Shown: positions 11,713 to 23,409 of the stretch, piece by piece
Layout of the letters: each line of letters starts with the position of its first letter
How positions within the stretch are numbered: position 1 is the stretch's first letter
Assembly (NCBI GenBank): GCA_940337035.1
Contig: OW679202.1
Span: 15,812,708 to 15,876,707 of the forward strand
Length of the DNA stretch: 64,000 nt
Reading direction: 5' to 3'
Source of the DNA: Agriotes lineatus
Lineage: Eukaryota > Arthropoda > Insecta > Coleoptera > Elateridae
Notes under the pieces: model-generated
Database searches by the model: none
Told to the model about the DNA's origin: nothing
Seen by the model: only the letters and a program-made list of their open reading frames with translations
Position numbers and translations under genes: made by a program

Positions 11713-14348
11713 TATTATTATTAATGATGCACTAGCAGCTAGAAGCTGATGCGTGCATATCATAGCACTTGTAATGTTCAATTTGTCTGGTATATTCTTA
11801 ATCAAAAGTTCATTTGTTTGGTATAATCTATTTCAGGTCATTCACTTATGGTGTTGTGTGCTTATCGTCACTGTCACTGTTTGATATTTTTTGTATAATT
11901 GTCTAGTCTATTTTTGAAATCGTTCACTGATGGTGCACTTATAACTGTTTCTGGCAGTTTATTCCAGGAGTTCACGACGCGGTTTGGCAGAAAATGGTAC
12001 CTAGGATTGCTTGAGCTTGTAGATGTCACTTAGCCCAGGGACGTCATAGTGTCCACTCAGAATCTTGTAGGTCTCAATCAAATCCCCATGCTGCCTGCGC
12101 TGCTCTAGTGAAGTCAGGCCAAGTTCTTCCAGTCGTTGCTCGTATGTCTTGTGACGTAGGCTCCAAACCATTTTCGTGGCTCTTCTTTGTACTCTTTCCA
12201 ATAAGTCGATGTCTTTGCGAAAGTATGGACTCCAAATTTGGAACGCATACTCCAGCAGTTGGCGAATATACGTTTTATATATCTTAATAAACAATTTCTT
12301 ATCTATATGCAAGAATGCTTTTTTAATCGTGTACGTGATGGAATTAGCTCTTTTGGTGATTCCAAGGATATGCTCGTCCCATTTGAGATTCTCCGTTACT
12401 GTCACTCCTAGGTCTTTCTGCGAAGTCACGCTTTGCAGGTTCCTCGCGTCAATGGTGTAGGGCAACTTCGGGTTGTTACTACCGACATGTAATACTGAGC
12501 ACTTTTCGGCATTCAAAGTAATCAGCCAATCTCTTGTCCATTGAGCAATTCGGTCAAGATCCTTTTGGATGATATTATGACTGATTAATGGGTTCCCCAT
12601 TAGCTTAGTATCGTCGGCAAATAGAGACAGGTCCGAGTCAATGACTTCTTTAAGGTCGGTCAGAAAAATCCCAAACAAGATAGGTCCGAATACTGATCCC
12701 TGTGGTACGCCGCTCATCACATCGTGTGCTTCAGAGTATTGATCTCCTATTCGAACTTTAAATTTTCGTTCCGTGAGGAAGTCAGAGATCCAATTTAGAA
12801 GGTTTCCACGGATGCCAAAGTGCTCTAGTTTGGCTACTAGTCGCCTGGTTGGGACGCGATCAAACGCTTTTTCATAGTCCAGGTATGTGATGTCTGTTGG
12901 TTGATGTTCATTGCAGTTCCTAGTCCATTTGTCCAAGCACATAAGTAGGTTAGTAACTGTTGATCTACGAGGGATGAAACCATGCTGAGTGTCTATAATG
13001 ACCTGTTCCCTGGATAAAAAGTCCCTCAACTTTTTGGCTATAATCTTTTCCATAGTTTTGCAAACTAAACTAGTGAGGCTAATGGGCCTATAGTTAGCAG
13101 CATTCAATTTGTCTTCTTTCTTGTAAATCGGGGTAACTGTAGCTTCTTTCCAGTCATCTGGAAGTTTTTCTTGGGCCAAAGACAGTTCCATGATCTGACC
13201 GAGCCTAGTTGTGATTACCGATGAGCATTTCTTCAACAGTAAAGCCGGAATTCCATCTAGGCCCATTGAGGTAGTATCATTGAAACTTTTTATTGCTTTA
13301 TCGATCAGTTCAGCAGTGAAATCTACATGGGCAATAGAGGCTTCAATTCGTGGTACACCTAATGTTGGGAGTGGGCCTGTGGGTTCTCTAACATACGATT
13401 TTTCAAATTGCTTGGCAAATAAATTTGCCACCTCTTTGGTATTGCTTGTTAAGAGAAGCGTGTCAGGATCTCTTATAGAAGGTGGAATAGAGACCGCTGA
13501 TGACAGTTGTTGGCGTACATAACTATGAAATGATTTCGGACCCCTTTCCACAACCCCTTCTTCAAATTCCTTCCTAGATTTCCTTACCATTGCAATGATT
13601 TTATTGTTCGCTTTTCTGTATTTCTCGTAGGATTCATCTGATTTGTCTAGTTGGTAAATATTCCACAGTCGAGTCTTTTCTTCTATTAGGTTTAGTATGT
13701 CTGGACCTATCCACGGTTTGTTGCAGTTGTGATTAACTCTTTTTCGGCTTGTAGGTACATGTTGTTCAATAGATTTATCAACTTCACTCTTAAAGTCTTG
13801 CCACGCTTCGGATATGTTTGTGTGTAGGAGGTTGTAGTCTTTGTCTAATTCTTTCGAAATACGATCGTAGTTAGCCGCGAAGAAATTCCATCTACGTGCA
13901 GCGGCTATTGGGTCACTTCTGGCTCCTGTTTGGAATTGCAAAGTTGCTAGTAGAACCTGGTGGTCACTCTTTCCTAAGTGTGCGTGGTGTTCTATTTTAG
14001 TACATAGGTTCTCATCATTGCATAATACCAAGTCTAGGACAGATTGCTGGCTACCTCTCTTACGCGTAATGTCAGTCACTAGCTGTTGAAGGCCCGAGTC
14101 TGTTAGCAGTTCCATGAACTTCCCATGTAACATGTTGTACCCATCTAGTTTAGTGAGTGGCCACTTAAAGTCTGGCAAATTAAAATCCCCCATAATGAAC
14201 ACAGTGTCTGTGGTCCGCTACAAGCTGTTCGCATCATATCAAATAAAATACGATCAGAATCTTCAAAACCAGTGTGCGGTGGACGGTAAACTCCAGCTAT
14301 CAAGAGCTTAAAATGAGAGTATTTAATTGTCAACTATAGTGCTTCCAC
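11712..14348 (-). mobile_element. CR1-like non-LTR retrotransposon, 5' truncated
   Basis: This element is inserted on the - strand in the reverse transcriptase of the Jockey element. It starts inside its endonuclease (5' truncation near 14348) and ends near 11712 with an (ATT/TAA)-type tail next to the host sequence. It holds one long reading frame and about 290 bp of 3' UTR. The endpoints are set by where the Jockey frame stops and resumes, so they are good to within about 10 bases. The target duplication was not resolved. Confidence 0.88.
12001..14202 (-). pseudogene. CR1-like endonuclease/reverse transcriptase ORF, 5' broken
   Basis: The frame covers 733 residues. It begins within the endonuclease (MFIMGDFNLPDFKW, then HLGKSDHQVLL), followed by a long linker and the reverse transcriptase: YRPISLTSLVCKTMEKII, DTQHGFIPRRSTVTNLL, YLDYEKAFDRVP, SGVPQGSVFGPILFG and the catalytic SLFADDTKLMGN. 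The C-terminal region (YIRQLLEYAFQIWSPY; LERVQRRATKMVWSLR) is typical of CR1-group elements. Upstream, endonuclease sequence AGVYRPPHTGFEDSDRIL at about 14220-14310 is in another frame, so a frameshift lies near 14210. The first Met listed is therefore not the native start. The remaining frame has no stop. Confidence 0.88.
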
Positions 14349-15247
14349 TGTGGGGGATTAAATTACTCCTTCCAAGCGAATATTACCTCCTATTTAAATC
14401 TTACCTGTCAGATCGCTATTTTCAAATTAAGTACGGTCAACAATATTCCGACCTACGCCCAATCAACTCTGGAGTGCCTCAGGGAAGTGTCTTGGGACCT
14501 CTGCTATACATTTTCTATACTGCAGATATACCTACAACAGCAGATACTACATATATAGACACATTTGCTGATGACACTGTCCTTCTCTCTAGTCATATCA
14601 ATCCCCACACAGCCTCCTCAAATTTACAAAACCATTTATCTATCCTGCAGACCTGGCTCAATAAATGGCGAATAAAAGTAAACGAAACGAAAAGTGCGCA
14701 AGTTAATTTTACTCTAAATCTCACAGAATGTCCATCAATGTATATGAACAATATACCTATTCCCCAAGCAAATGAAGTACGCTACCTAGGTCTTCATTTA
14801 GATAAACGACTCACATGGAAGTCTCACATACTAAAAAAAAGAAAAGAAATCGATTTGCGAGTTAAGAAAATGTATTGGTCTCTCGGCAGAAAGTCATGCC
14901 TCTCTCTTGAAAACAAGATCCTCCTGTATAAAGTCGTAATTGAGCCAGTTTGGACTTATGGCATTGAACTCTGGGGTTGCTCTTGTAAGTCCAATGTCAA
15001 TATCATCCAACGTCTGCAATCAAAGACTCTAAGAATGCTAGCAAATGCTCCATGGTATGTCAGCAACTTGACATTGCATACTGACCTTGGCATAGCAACA
15101 GTCAAAGAAGAGAGAACAACAAGAAGTAACAACCACTTCCTACGACTACAAGCCCACCCAAATACCCTCGCGTTGAACCTGCAGCAGGACCCACCTCCAA
15201 GGAAACTAAAAAAGAAGAAATGGCCCAGTGATCTGAAAGGAGGATAG
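14349..15247 (+). pseudogene. Jockey ORF2, part 3: reverse transcriptase C-terminal half
   Basis: ORF2 resumes here with IKLLLPSEYYLLFKSYLSDRYF, then NSGVPQGSVLGPLLY and the catalytic FADD box (DTFADDTVLL). The thumb and C-terminal region follow (VRYLGLHLDKRLTWKSHI, WTYGIELWGCS) and the frame ends at 15245-15247. ATG codons upstream of 14349 lie in the CR1-like insertion and are not a real start. Nothing inside this part is broken, so the three ORF2 pieces together look nearly full length. Confidence 0.9.
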
Positions 15248-15389
15248 CTCTAACGAAACGGGATAACATCGCTGGATGGATTCCCCCTCACGTCATTAAT
15301 GTCATCACATTAACTCATAGAACACATTGCATTTATAATTAGTTCTGATTGTTAATTTGCTATTAAACCAATAAAAAAAACAAAACATT

Positions 15390-15862
15390 TATTATATTCC
15401 TAACTTTGTGCCCTAGTGTCTCCAATTCTTTTTTTATTTCTTCAGTTGGTACATATGATTTCTGAAATTTTTGATCATGTCTGGATAATTTTTCACGCCT
15501 AGGATAAAAATTGGGGATGGTCTTGGAACTTTATCAATGGTTTCTGGAGCTTTTGAAGTTTCTGTATTAACTTCACCTTCGTTTATTTCCGGTAGATTTT
15601 AATATCGGTTTGACTAACTGGTTTGGTTTGTTTCTTCAGAGTGAAAGTTTTTGGCTTTATTGAGCTTTATTAATCGTTTTCTTTTATTTCTTTTTGCCTC
15701 TTGCCGGTTGTTGTCTGTGATCATATTTTTGTTTTCTGTATAGGTATAAAATTCATTTGAAGTTGATTGTGCTGAAGTATTTGCGATGTAGGATTGTGAG
15801 TTATAGGGAAAGGATGTTTTTGATTGGTTTAATTGTGAGTTAGAGGGGAACCTTAGTGCCAT
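15390..15862 (-). pseudogene. deleted Jockey ORF1 remnant
   Basis: A short frame of 82 residues (15862-15614) with the basic stretch AKRNKRKRLIKL is followed by recognisable ORF1 pieces: PRPSPIFILGVKNYPDMIKN and, after a deletion, PTEEIKKELETLGHKVRNI. These resemble PPPIFVQGVKDYNGMIKA and PTEEIAKSLEEKGFKVRSI in the Jockey ORF1 at 78-1490. It is a related but different copy on the opposite strand, with stops and an internal deletion. Its left end meets the A-rich tail of the big Jockey element. Confidence 0.7.
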
Positions 15863-16290
15863 TCCTTGTTGTGGTACAAGTAAATGCCTATTTTCATTGG
15901 TCGGATTCGATTACATGTGAATGTTTGGTAATTGGGGGTATTGCGTATACTATATACCGGTATGATAATTATTTGTTGCGAACTCATATCCTGTTTGGAG
16001 GCCGAAGCTACTAACGACGGGAAACATTGGGTTTGTTATAGGTGCAATAAACTTATGCAGAAATATTTAAGAATTACATTTTTACACTATCTAATGTTGA
16101 CAGCCGTCCAAAGTTCCCGTACTGTAATCGCCAGGCACGGTGAACACGTCCGCTTTGTGTGGATTCTCGGACGGAACTCATAACACTATATGGCAGTAAT
16201 TTTTTTATTTATATATACTAATAAGTCATCAAAGTATAGAAAAATTGATTAAAACACCAAACAGATTACAGAAATAAGTATGTATGTAAC
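15863..16290. other. spacer, nothing recognised
   Basis: No gene or repeat could be supported here. The last eight bases are the left copy of the duplication flanking the Foldback-like element. Confidence 0.5.
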
Positions 16291-17334
16291 GGGGGCCGGA
16301 CACATTGTCGAATATCCACAACGTCGAATCGATTTTAAAAGGTCCACAATGTCGAACGTGACCACAACGTCGAATGCTGATGAAGGACACTTTGCCGAAA
16401 GTGTCCACTTCGTCGAAAATCATTAAGCAGTATTTGCGAACCCGATCTTACCCGATTAGAGTCTAGTTTGCGTGGAAAGTGTAAAATGTAAAGCTCTGAT
16501 TAACAGGGGGTGGACACTTTGTCGAAACGTGGCCACAACGTCGAATTCTCGAGCGGTACATATCGTCGAACTTGGCCACAACGCCGAATGCTAGAAAGGG
16601 CCACTTTGTCGAAACGTGACCACAACGTCGAATTCACGAGCGGTACACTTCGCCGAACTTGGCCACAACGCCGAATGCTAGAGAGGACCACTTTGTCGAA
16701 ACCTCACCACAACGTCGAATTCTCGAGCGGTACATATCGTCGAACTTGGCCACAACGCCGAATGCTAGAGAGGGCCACTCTGTCGAAACGTGACCACAAC
16801 GTCGAATTCACGAGAGGTACACTTCGCCGAACTTGGCCACAACGCCGAATGCTAGAGAGGGCCACTTTGTCGAAACCTGACCACAACGTCGAATTCACGA
16901 GAGGTACATTGCGCCGAACTTGGCCACAACGCGGAATGCTGGAAAGGGACACTTCATCGAACGTGACCACAAAGCCGAATGCCCACCGGCAATGCCTCGC
17001 CATGTATTTATACCGAAATTGGATGAAAGCCATCGTACACTTAAAAGTGTGTTTCTTACATAAAAATTCCGAATTCTACCAAAAATAAGTAATTTGTTTG
17101 TGCTAGATAATAAAGCTATTGACTAGATTATTACTGTTATATATTTTATTGATTATTCAACACTATAATAAACAAACTAATGAAATTGATCAACTTGTCA
17201 GAAACGGTCATTTGACAGTTCGCGGAACAAATTTTATTTTCCACATTGTTAAACATTTACACTAATAGCATTTTTAAATATAAACTGTAAGCTTCATCAA
17301 TGATTTATTCAAAAAGTAAAAAAAGAGAGCGTAA
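16291..17334 (+). repeat. left inverted arm of the Foldback-like element
   Basis: The outer 200 bases carry repeated CACAACGTCGAA-type motifs, then unique sequence, then the 87-bp array (16510-16985), then about 350 bp of AT-rich sequence. The match to the right arm ends at GAGAGCGT near 17333. The right arm has an extra 40-45 bases of the short motif near 25860-25900. Confidence 0.9.
16510..16985 (+). repeat. 87-bp tandem array in the left arm
   Basis: The core GTCGAAAC starts at 16521, 16608, 16695, 16782 and 16869, exactly 87 bases apart each time; a degenerate copy follows near 16955. Each unit contains four sub-blocks built on CACAACGTCGAA or TTCGCCGAAC with spacing of about 20-22 bases. 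The unit is a multiple of three, so it yields a repeated open frame in both directions; that is a by-product. Confidence 0.92.
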
Positions 17335-17446
17335 AAATCACCTTTTGTGATATTACCTTTGACAATTTACCTCACGTATATTTCAATCAATGAACAACTT
17401 TAAATACTAGATTGATTGTCACTTGTACATGATTATACTGGAATTT

Positions 17447-17941
17447 GCACTATACTTGGAGCAGCGAACAAATAGAGTGGTTTATGCAACCCAAATGACA
17501 TGTTACAAAGCTGACTGGATCAGCAATTTAATAATAATTATCAGAGATGGCGGTCCTTATAATTAGACCTAATTTCAGCCGACATTAAATAATTTTTGAG
17601 GTTATGATACAAATAGAAACTTCGACCAATTTAAAAATCATGCCATTTGTGCACTTGTAATATGTAGGTAATAATGAGAGTTAGCTAGAACCAGGCCACA
17701 TGTCAACATATTACAAGTGTACTAATGCCATGCTTTTCAAGTTGGTCGAAGTTTCTATTTGTATCATAATCTCAAAAAATTATTTAAAGTCAGCTGAAAT
17801 TAGGTCTAATTATAAGGACCGCTATCTCTAACTAATTCTTTAGTAATTATTATGTATAAAAATACTGATTCAGTCAGCTTTGCAATATGTCATTTGTGTT
17901 GCATAAACCTCTCTATTAGTTCGCTGCGCGAAGTATAGTGC
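17447..17941. mobile_element. palindromic MITE of 495 bp
   Basis: The two halves are inverted copies. The left end reads GCACTATACTTGGAGCAGCG and the right end, reverse-complemented, GCACTATACTTCGCGCAGCG. Shared inner blocks include TTTATGCAACCCAAATGACA and CTTATAATTAGACCTAATTT. It has no coding capacity. It lies in the core of the Foldback-like element. Confidence 0.8.
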
Positions 17942-20310
17942 TGATTTCTACTGGCATTTTTCAAATAGTTGTCGTTTGTTGTTAAATATCCAGTGGCGTA
18001 CTTATGACAGGCGATATGGGTATTAGATCACCCGCAAAGGCTTGAGAAAGAACTACCTAAATAAAATTCGTCTTTTAAACAAAAGATCTGAAATTGCATT
18101 TTATTAAGGAATCATTGAATATCAACTATTTCATTTCTTATTATAATGGAGTCAGTTTAAAAATTAAATTACTTAGAAGTTAGCAAAAGCATTTGAATGA
18201 AATGGCTCGAAGCAAAAGGCGTACAGCGACGTCACTCGGCTGTAAGTTTACGAGTTAGAGGGACAGACTATGCTACTAAAATAGTGTAACGCTAACTTGC
18301 AGTAGAATTTTCCTCCCAGATCACTCCCAGAGGGAAATTTCAGTTATGTTACTGTAAATATCGAATATAATTCTTAAAAAGCCTGTATTTTAACTTCAAA
18401 AATGTTGCAGTTTGGTAAATTGTCAAGCCTAATACAATTCGTACAAAGGATATTTCCGATAATGTTTTTAAGAAAAATTAAACACTCGACCTTCGGTTTC
18501 GTGTCTAAACTTTTCTTGCGTGTCTTATATGCCTAATAAGACGCGCGTATAATAAATAACTGCCTTTATTTAAATTAAAGCACTATTAATTTTTCATATG
18601 TTTGGACGGTGTGCTTCTGTTTTTTCAATAGTATGACGCATTACAATATTTTATAAAGCCGAATAAAAAATCTCCATCAAATTCTTTTCTAAAACGTAAA
18701 TTTTAGGCGTGTAATCTTATAAAGGTAAATATTTTTTTTAAAAACCGTAAAACGCATCCATTTGACTAGAAAACTTAGCACATTTCAATATTGGCCAAAG
18801 TCAACCATGTATATTATATGAAACTATAATTTGGTTCATCAAAATATATATTAAAGCAAACCAGAAAATCGCAAAAACTGCTTTCTTTAAAATTAATTTC
18901 TTGTTCAATATTAAATAGTTTTCTGATAGTAAATTGCAAATTTTGTGCGAAATTAAAGAAATTTATGTATGCACAGTTACAAAGAATTTAGCTTACAATT
19001 TTTATTATAAATGTTAAATATCTACTGTCTCAAGTCAGCCTGTAAGCTGCGACTTTATAATAAACTTTTGGGTGGTCAAATATAACCAAAAGTTTATTAC
19101 CTACTAAAATGGTATAATTGTACTAAGATATAGAGATATAAAAATAAACTGTTACTGTACATACTAAATAATTAGGTAAAAGTATAAAAAAATATATATT
19201 ATTGTATATGACTTAAATTGTATAAATTTTGCTTATGTGTTGTATCAATGTATTTCATAAAAGTAGAACTATAATTAATAAATGTGCAACTACACAATAA
19301 CAAAGTATTAACTATGGCATTTCCGACAAACTTCTTTTTTTCGATCTCCAAATGGCATCGTTTGCTTTACTCTTATCTTATATAGGTACTCTAACTGTGG
19401 CTATACAACGACACTGGGTTCATTTCAATATTTTAAACGGCATAAGCGCAGGTGAGCTTTCCGGTAATATTGACTCACCCTGTATGTTGGAAACCTGCAA
19501 CTTTCTTACCATTAAAGATAAGTCCTTCAGCATGGTTGTTAGCACGTTTACTTTAGTATGCAATCGCCTGTGAGTGGGTCAATTGTATTTCTATCTACCT
19601 TTAACTACCTACCCCACCGCCGCGCCTGCGAGGCAGGTGTATTTATGTAATCTGGGCAACATTTTTCGAATCCAAATTCCAGAAAAATATTACTATATTT
19701 TTAACTATTTTGCATACGAATGCAAATACCATGAGCATGTCAGGTTTTAAGTTTTAAATGAGATTAGAGAAATGAAAAATGCGAGTATATTCAGAAAATT
19801 TATTTTTGTATAAAATAAATGGTCTACATTTATTAGTTTTTTCAATATTTAAAGTGAGTAAGTTATGCTATTTCACAATTTCAACAATTTCTTTATTAAA
19901 AAGTCATGGTATACACTGTCAAAGGTTTCTATACTGTATAACTTGTGTACATTTTTGAAATCAGATAGTATAAAGCGTCTTCAGTAAATTAACTTTTTTG
20001 AGCCAAATTGTGTAGATGCAACTACTTCAGTGTGTTGAGTCACTTTTTAATTACTTTTTCTATTATTTTAGCTAGAGATGGTAGCAACAATATCGGCCTA
20101 TAATTGTCCCCAACATTCTTCCAATATTGGTACTTTATTGATTTTAAGTTTTCGTTAGTCAAGTTTTCTATTTCTGATGATGTGGTGTTTATGAAATCAC
20201 TTATTTCTTCATTAGTTACTGGTGATAAAAATATGATAGAATTGTCTAGGTGAACATTTTCATAATTAATGTATTAATTGTTTAATTTATTTTTTACCCT
20301 AAGTAGGTAT
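17942..20310. other. AT-rich core of the Foldback-like element
   Basis: Most of this stretch shows no gene or repeat I can name. The one coding-like patch is at 19420-19566 on the - strand, listed separately. Confidence 0.5.
19420..19566 (-). other. possible relic of a coding exon inside the Foldback-like core
   Basis: On the - strand an acceptor-like CACTCACAG precedes a 48-codon open frame beginning RLHTKVNVLTTMLKDLSLMV and ending at a TGA at 19420-19422. The heptad-like Leu/Met pattern suggests a helix, and the composition is more protein-like than the surroundings. I do not recognise the family. It could be the last exon of a decayed transposon or host-derived gene carried by the element, or chance. 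Confidence 0.25.
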
Positions 20311-20729
20311 AGTATTCCAACCAGAAATTGAAAAGCTATTTAAAATCAGGCCAACATTGAAAACAGTAAGTCACTTCGTAATTTAATTCATAAAATTACT
20401 GTTTGATTGTCATTCAGTGACACTTCGATAATAACCTTCAAATTTGACAGATGCATTGGGAAGTTTGGAAGATATATAAGTTTTTCAAAATTATATATGC
20501 TACTATACGGTTTTAAAAACTCAACTAGTACCTACTTAAATCATGCACAATGTTACAATGCCTTAACAAAGCAGTTACATGTACAATTTGCAGATGAACT
20601 GTCATTACTTGAAAGCTGATTGACATTAGAATATTATTTACTGATTGTATGAAACCAACTTAGACATGACTTACACTTTTCATGGTGTACTGTATTTTAA
20701 ATAGCTTTCCAATTTTTGGTTGGAATACT
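20311..20729. mobile_element. MITE with AGTATTCC termini, copy 1
   Basis: The ends are inverted repeats: AGTATTCCAACCAGAAATTG on the left and, on the right, AATTTTTGGTTGGAATACT. TA flanks both ends. The whole unit matches, in inverse orientation, 37709-38314 in the filamin intron, sharing for example CAACTTAGACATGACT and GTTACATG blocks. Confidence 0.8.
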
Positions 20730-20853
20730 ATACATCAGCAATATCTTTACCTACCCCACTGAAATATCCATTGAATTCATCAGCGATTTCCTTTCTTTTC
20801 TGGAGTTATGTGCCATTTTTTGATACATATTTGTTTTATGGTAGATTTACAAG

Positions 20854-22393
20854 TAGGGATGTTCGATACACCGAAAAGTACCGGTACAATCGTATCGTAT
20901 CGTATCGATTTAAAAGTATCGGTTCGGGGCAGTATCGTATACAAAAGGACCGCTACATGAAATACCGGTACACATAATAGTAGCAGTAACAATCAAAAAT
21001 CTGGTGTGATACACTCACACAACTTTCTTTTACAGCGGTCATATAATTAACCAAAAATTTGGTTTTTAATTTTTAAGCATTTCTCAAAAACTTTCAAACA
21101 TTAAAAATTCTACAAAAATTATATAAAATAGAGCGTTCGTTCAAGAGACAAATTTTCTCTAAAATTTTAAGCTAAATTCAAAAATGTAATAATATACCGG
21201 GTGTTCTATTTAAAATAGGAGTTAATAAAAAAATAGAAAGGGAAACAAAAGAAACCCATTTTAAAAGCATGCAACTGGAAAATTACCTATCTCACATCAA
21301 TACACATTAGAAATGTAATAAAAATGTAACGTTTGAAAAAAATCGTTGCAGCCGTTTTTGAAAAAATCGAAAAAAACTGAAAATCACAAGAGTAAACACC
21401 TACTTCCGGTTATGCGATTTTATTCAAAAGTTTACTGTCATATCTACATAGTACAAAAAACGTATATATAAAGTTTCAACCCCATACCTCTTTTAGTTTT
21501 TGAGATATTCTGTTCACAGGCAGACAGACATACAGACCAATGCACAAAAATATGTTTTTTGGGTTCAGGGGACTCTAAAACGTGAAGATCTGTTGAAAAC
21601 TCAATTTAGAATTTTTGGGGTGAATCCAATACTTCCTTTTTTGTAAAAGGAAGTAAAAATCAACAAAAAATAATTACAAAATCAGTATTAGAAATATATC
21701 TATTAAATAGTATACTAACTTTTATAAACGCTTGAAAACTTAAAAAGTAACACGAAAATAAAGGCTGAAAAGCATTCATATTTTCCAACAAAGTTGAGTT
21801 TCATAAACGTATATAAACACTACAATTGTATAAAGCAGCATGTTATAAATATTTAAGCTGAATAATGAAGTTTTTATTGGATATTTAATCATTATCATAG
21901 AATTTGTTGGGCTACATGAGAGCTCCAGTCCGCCGGAATTAGCCATTCTCCTTAGAATTTATCAATTACGATTTTGCTGTACCAGCTGAAACCTAAAGTG
22001 TAGTTGTATACATGTTAAAGAAGATTTTGGCTCAACAAAATCATTTTGTTTTTATTTTTATTCTCGAGTTTGTAAAAGCTGAAAATTACTTATTGAAAGT
22101 TATAGACGTTCGACCATCTCGTCCTTACTTACATAGAAAACGAATTATAAATATCAAACACCTCATTGAGATTGTTTCATTAATTTTTGTTAAAAATTTA
22201 AAAAAATTAATGGTCAAAAGATGAGTTAGTTGAACCTGTGCGGCTAAAACCTGGGATCGGTCCTGAAAATACGGACCAAAAATAAATCGTATCGTATGGT
22301 ATCGCTTAGTGAAATATCGGTACAAAATGTCGACTATCGAAAGACAGAGGAGTACCGGTACTTCAAAATATCGGATCGTACCTCACATCCTTA
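20854..22393. mobile_element. non-autonomous hAT-like element, TSD TTTACAAG
   Basis: The 8-bp word TTTACAAG occurs at 20846-20853 and 22394-22401, directly flanking termini TAGGGATGTTCGATAC and (reverse-complemented right end) TAAGGATGTGAGGTAC. Subterminal TATCGGTAC and ATCGTATCGTATCG motifs occur near both ends. The 8-bp duplication and TAGGGATG-type end fit the hAT superfamily. The 1540-bp body has no transposase; it contains the dispersed repeat at 20986-21655. Confidence 0.85.
20986..21655 (+). repeat. dispersed about 660-bp repeat, copy 1
   Basis: It begins AAAATCTGGTGTGATACAC and ends TTTGTAAAAGGAAGTAAAAA. A second copy in the same orientation lies at 38545-39180 in the filamin intron, with shared words such as TAATAATATACC, ACTTCCGGTTATGCGATTTT and GTTCAGGGGACTC. 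The short ends ACTTTCTTTTAC and GTAAAAGGAAGT are inverted, so a DNA-transposon origin is possible. Confidence 0.75.
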
Positions 22394-22511
22394 TTTACAA
22401 GCACTAATATTCATACTATTGTTTGCAGTTTTCCATAGGCCTTTCGGGTCGGAAGCTTTATTTATTCAGTATAATAATTACACTTAGCTGTTCTTATTCG
22501 AGTTGGTAATA

Positions 22512-23246
22512 CAGGGTGTCCCAAAAAGAATGGGACACCTATTGGTCATAGATTCCTTAGGTTATAATAAACCGATTAAACCTAATACTAATATATTAGT
22601 ACGAAGTTCCTTCAGTAAGAAGGTGTAAGGACTTGGAAGTTAAATTTTTTATTTTTATATTAATTTCCGCAAATGTAAAGATATCGATTTCAATTTTGGT
22701 GCAGATGCTTACTATTATGTAATGCACTAATCGAATAATTTTCATAAACTAGACTTGACTAAGAGGCACTTTACTTATCTCTGAAAACCTGTTTTAGCTC
22801 TAACTTTGTCATCTGTAACATTTTTTTTTAAATTTTAGGTTATTATCTGAAAGAGAATTAAAACGCGTAAAAATATAGTGCTTTTAGTACATAAGCGTAA
22901 AAAGAACCATTTGCCTTAAAATGCCTATCAAAGGTTTTTGGATGTCAATCTTACAGATTACAAAGGTTTTCAGAAATAGATAAAGTGCCTCTTATAGTCA
23001 AGTCTAGTTTATGAAAATTATTCCAGTAGTGCATTACATAGTAGTAAGCATCTGCACCAAAATTCAAATCGATATCCTTACATTTGTGGAAATTAACATA
23101 AAAATAAAAAATAATAAATTGAACTTCAAGGCCTTATAACTTCTTACTGGAGGGACTTTGTAGTAAGGTATATTAGGTTTAATCGGTTTATTATAACCTA
23201 AGGAATCTTTGACCAATCGGTGTCGCATTCTTTTTGGGGCACCCTG
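22512..23246. mobile_element. 735-bp palindromic MITE with TA duplication
   Basis: Termini are CAGGGTGTCCCAAAAAGAAT and, reverse-complemented, CAGGGTGCCCCAAAAAGAAT, each flanked by TA. The inverted match continues inward over most of the element (ATTCCTTAGGTTATAATAAA; CATAAACTAGACTTGACT). The TA target and CAGGGTGTCCC end are common for Tc1/mariner-derived MITEs in insects. Confidence 0.85.
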
Positions 23247-23409
23247 TATATTGTAGTAATTTTTATAAGTTTATCGCATTTCATATGGTAACGTACTACA
23301 TTTCTACATTCAAAATCGTTGAGTAACGTGGTATTTTTCACCATAGCAACCATTACAGCATAGCAACGGCGCATCGTTTTACGTTTGGCAACACTCAAGT
23401 GTAGTTTTG

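Larger units (their letters stand above)
1..15385 (+). mobile_element. Jockey-type non-LTR retrotransposon, interrupted twice
   Basis: The element has two ORFs: a gag-like ORF1 with CCHC zinc knuckles, then an endonuclease plus reverse transcriptase ORF2. It ends in a short 3' UTR with AATAAA and an A-rich tail near 15364-15385. The 5' end lies beyond the left edge. Two later insertions on the opposite strand split ORF2: a gypsy element at 1742-10212 and a CR1-like LINE at about 11712-14348. Removing them restores one continuous ORF2 frame, so both landed in a copy that was still readable. Jockey is assigned from the knuckle-bearing ORF1 and the ORF2 motif order; a phylogeny could move it to a neighbouring clade. 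Confidence 0.88.

Noticed and set aside
16510..17088. 192-residue repetitive frame in the left arm, and its mirror at 25136-25714
   Set aside because: It is produced by the 87-bp tandem unit, which is a multiple of three and also opens frames on the opposite strand. There is no start context, domain or splice evidence.
19352..19573. 73-residue + strand frame
   Set aside because: The opposite strand reading at 19420-19566 looks more protein-like; this one has no recognisable feature.
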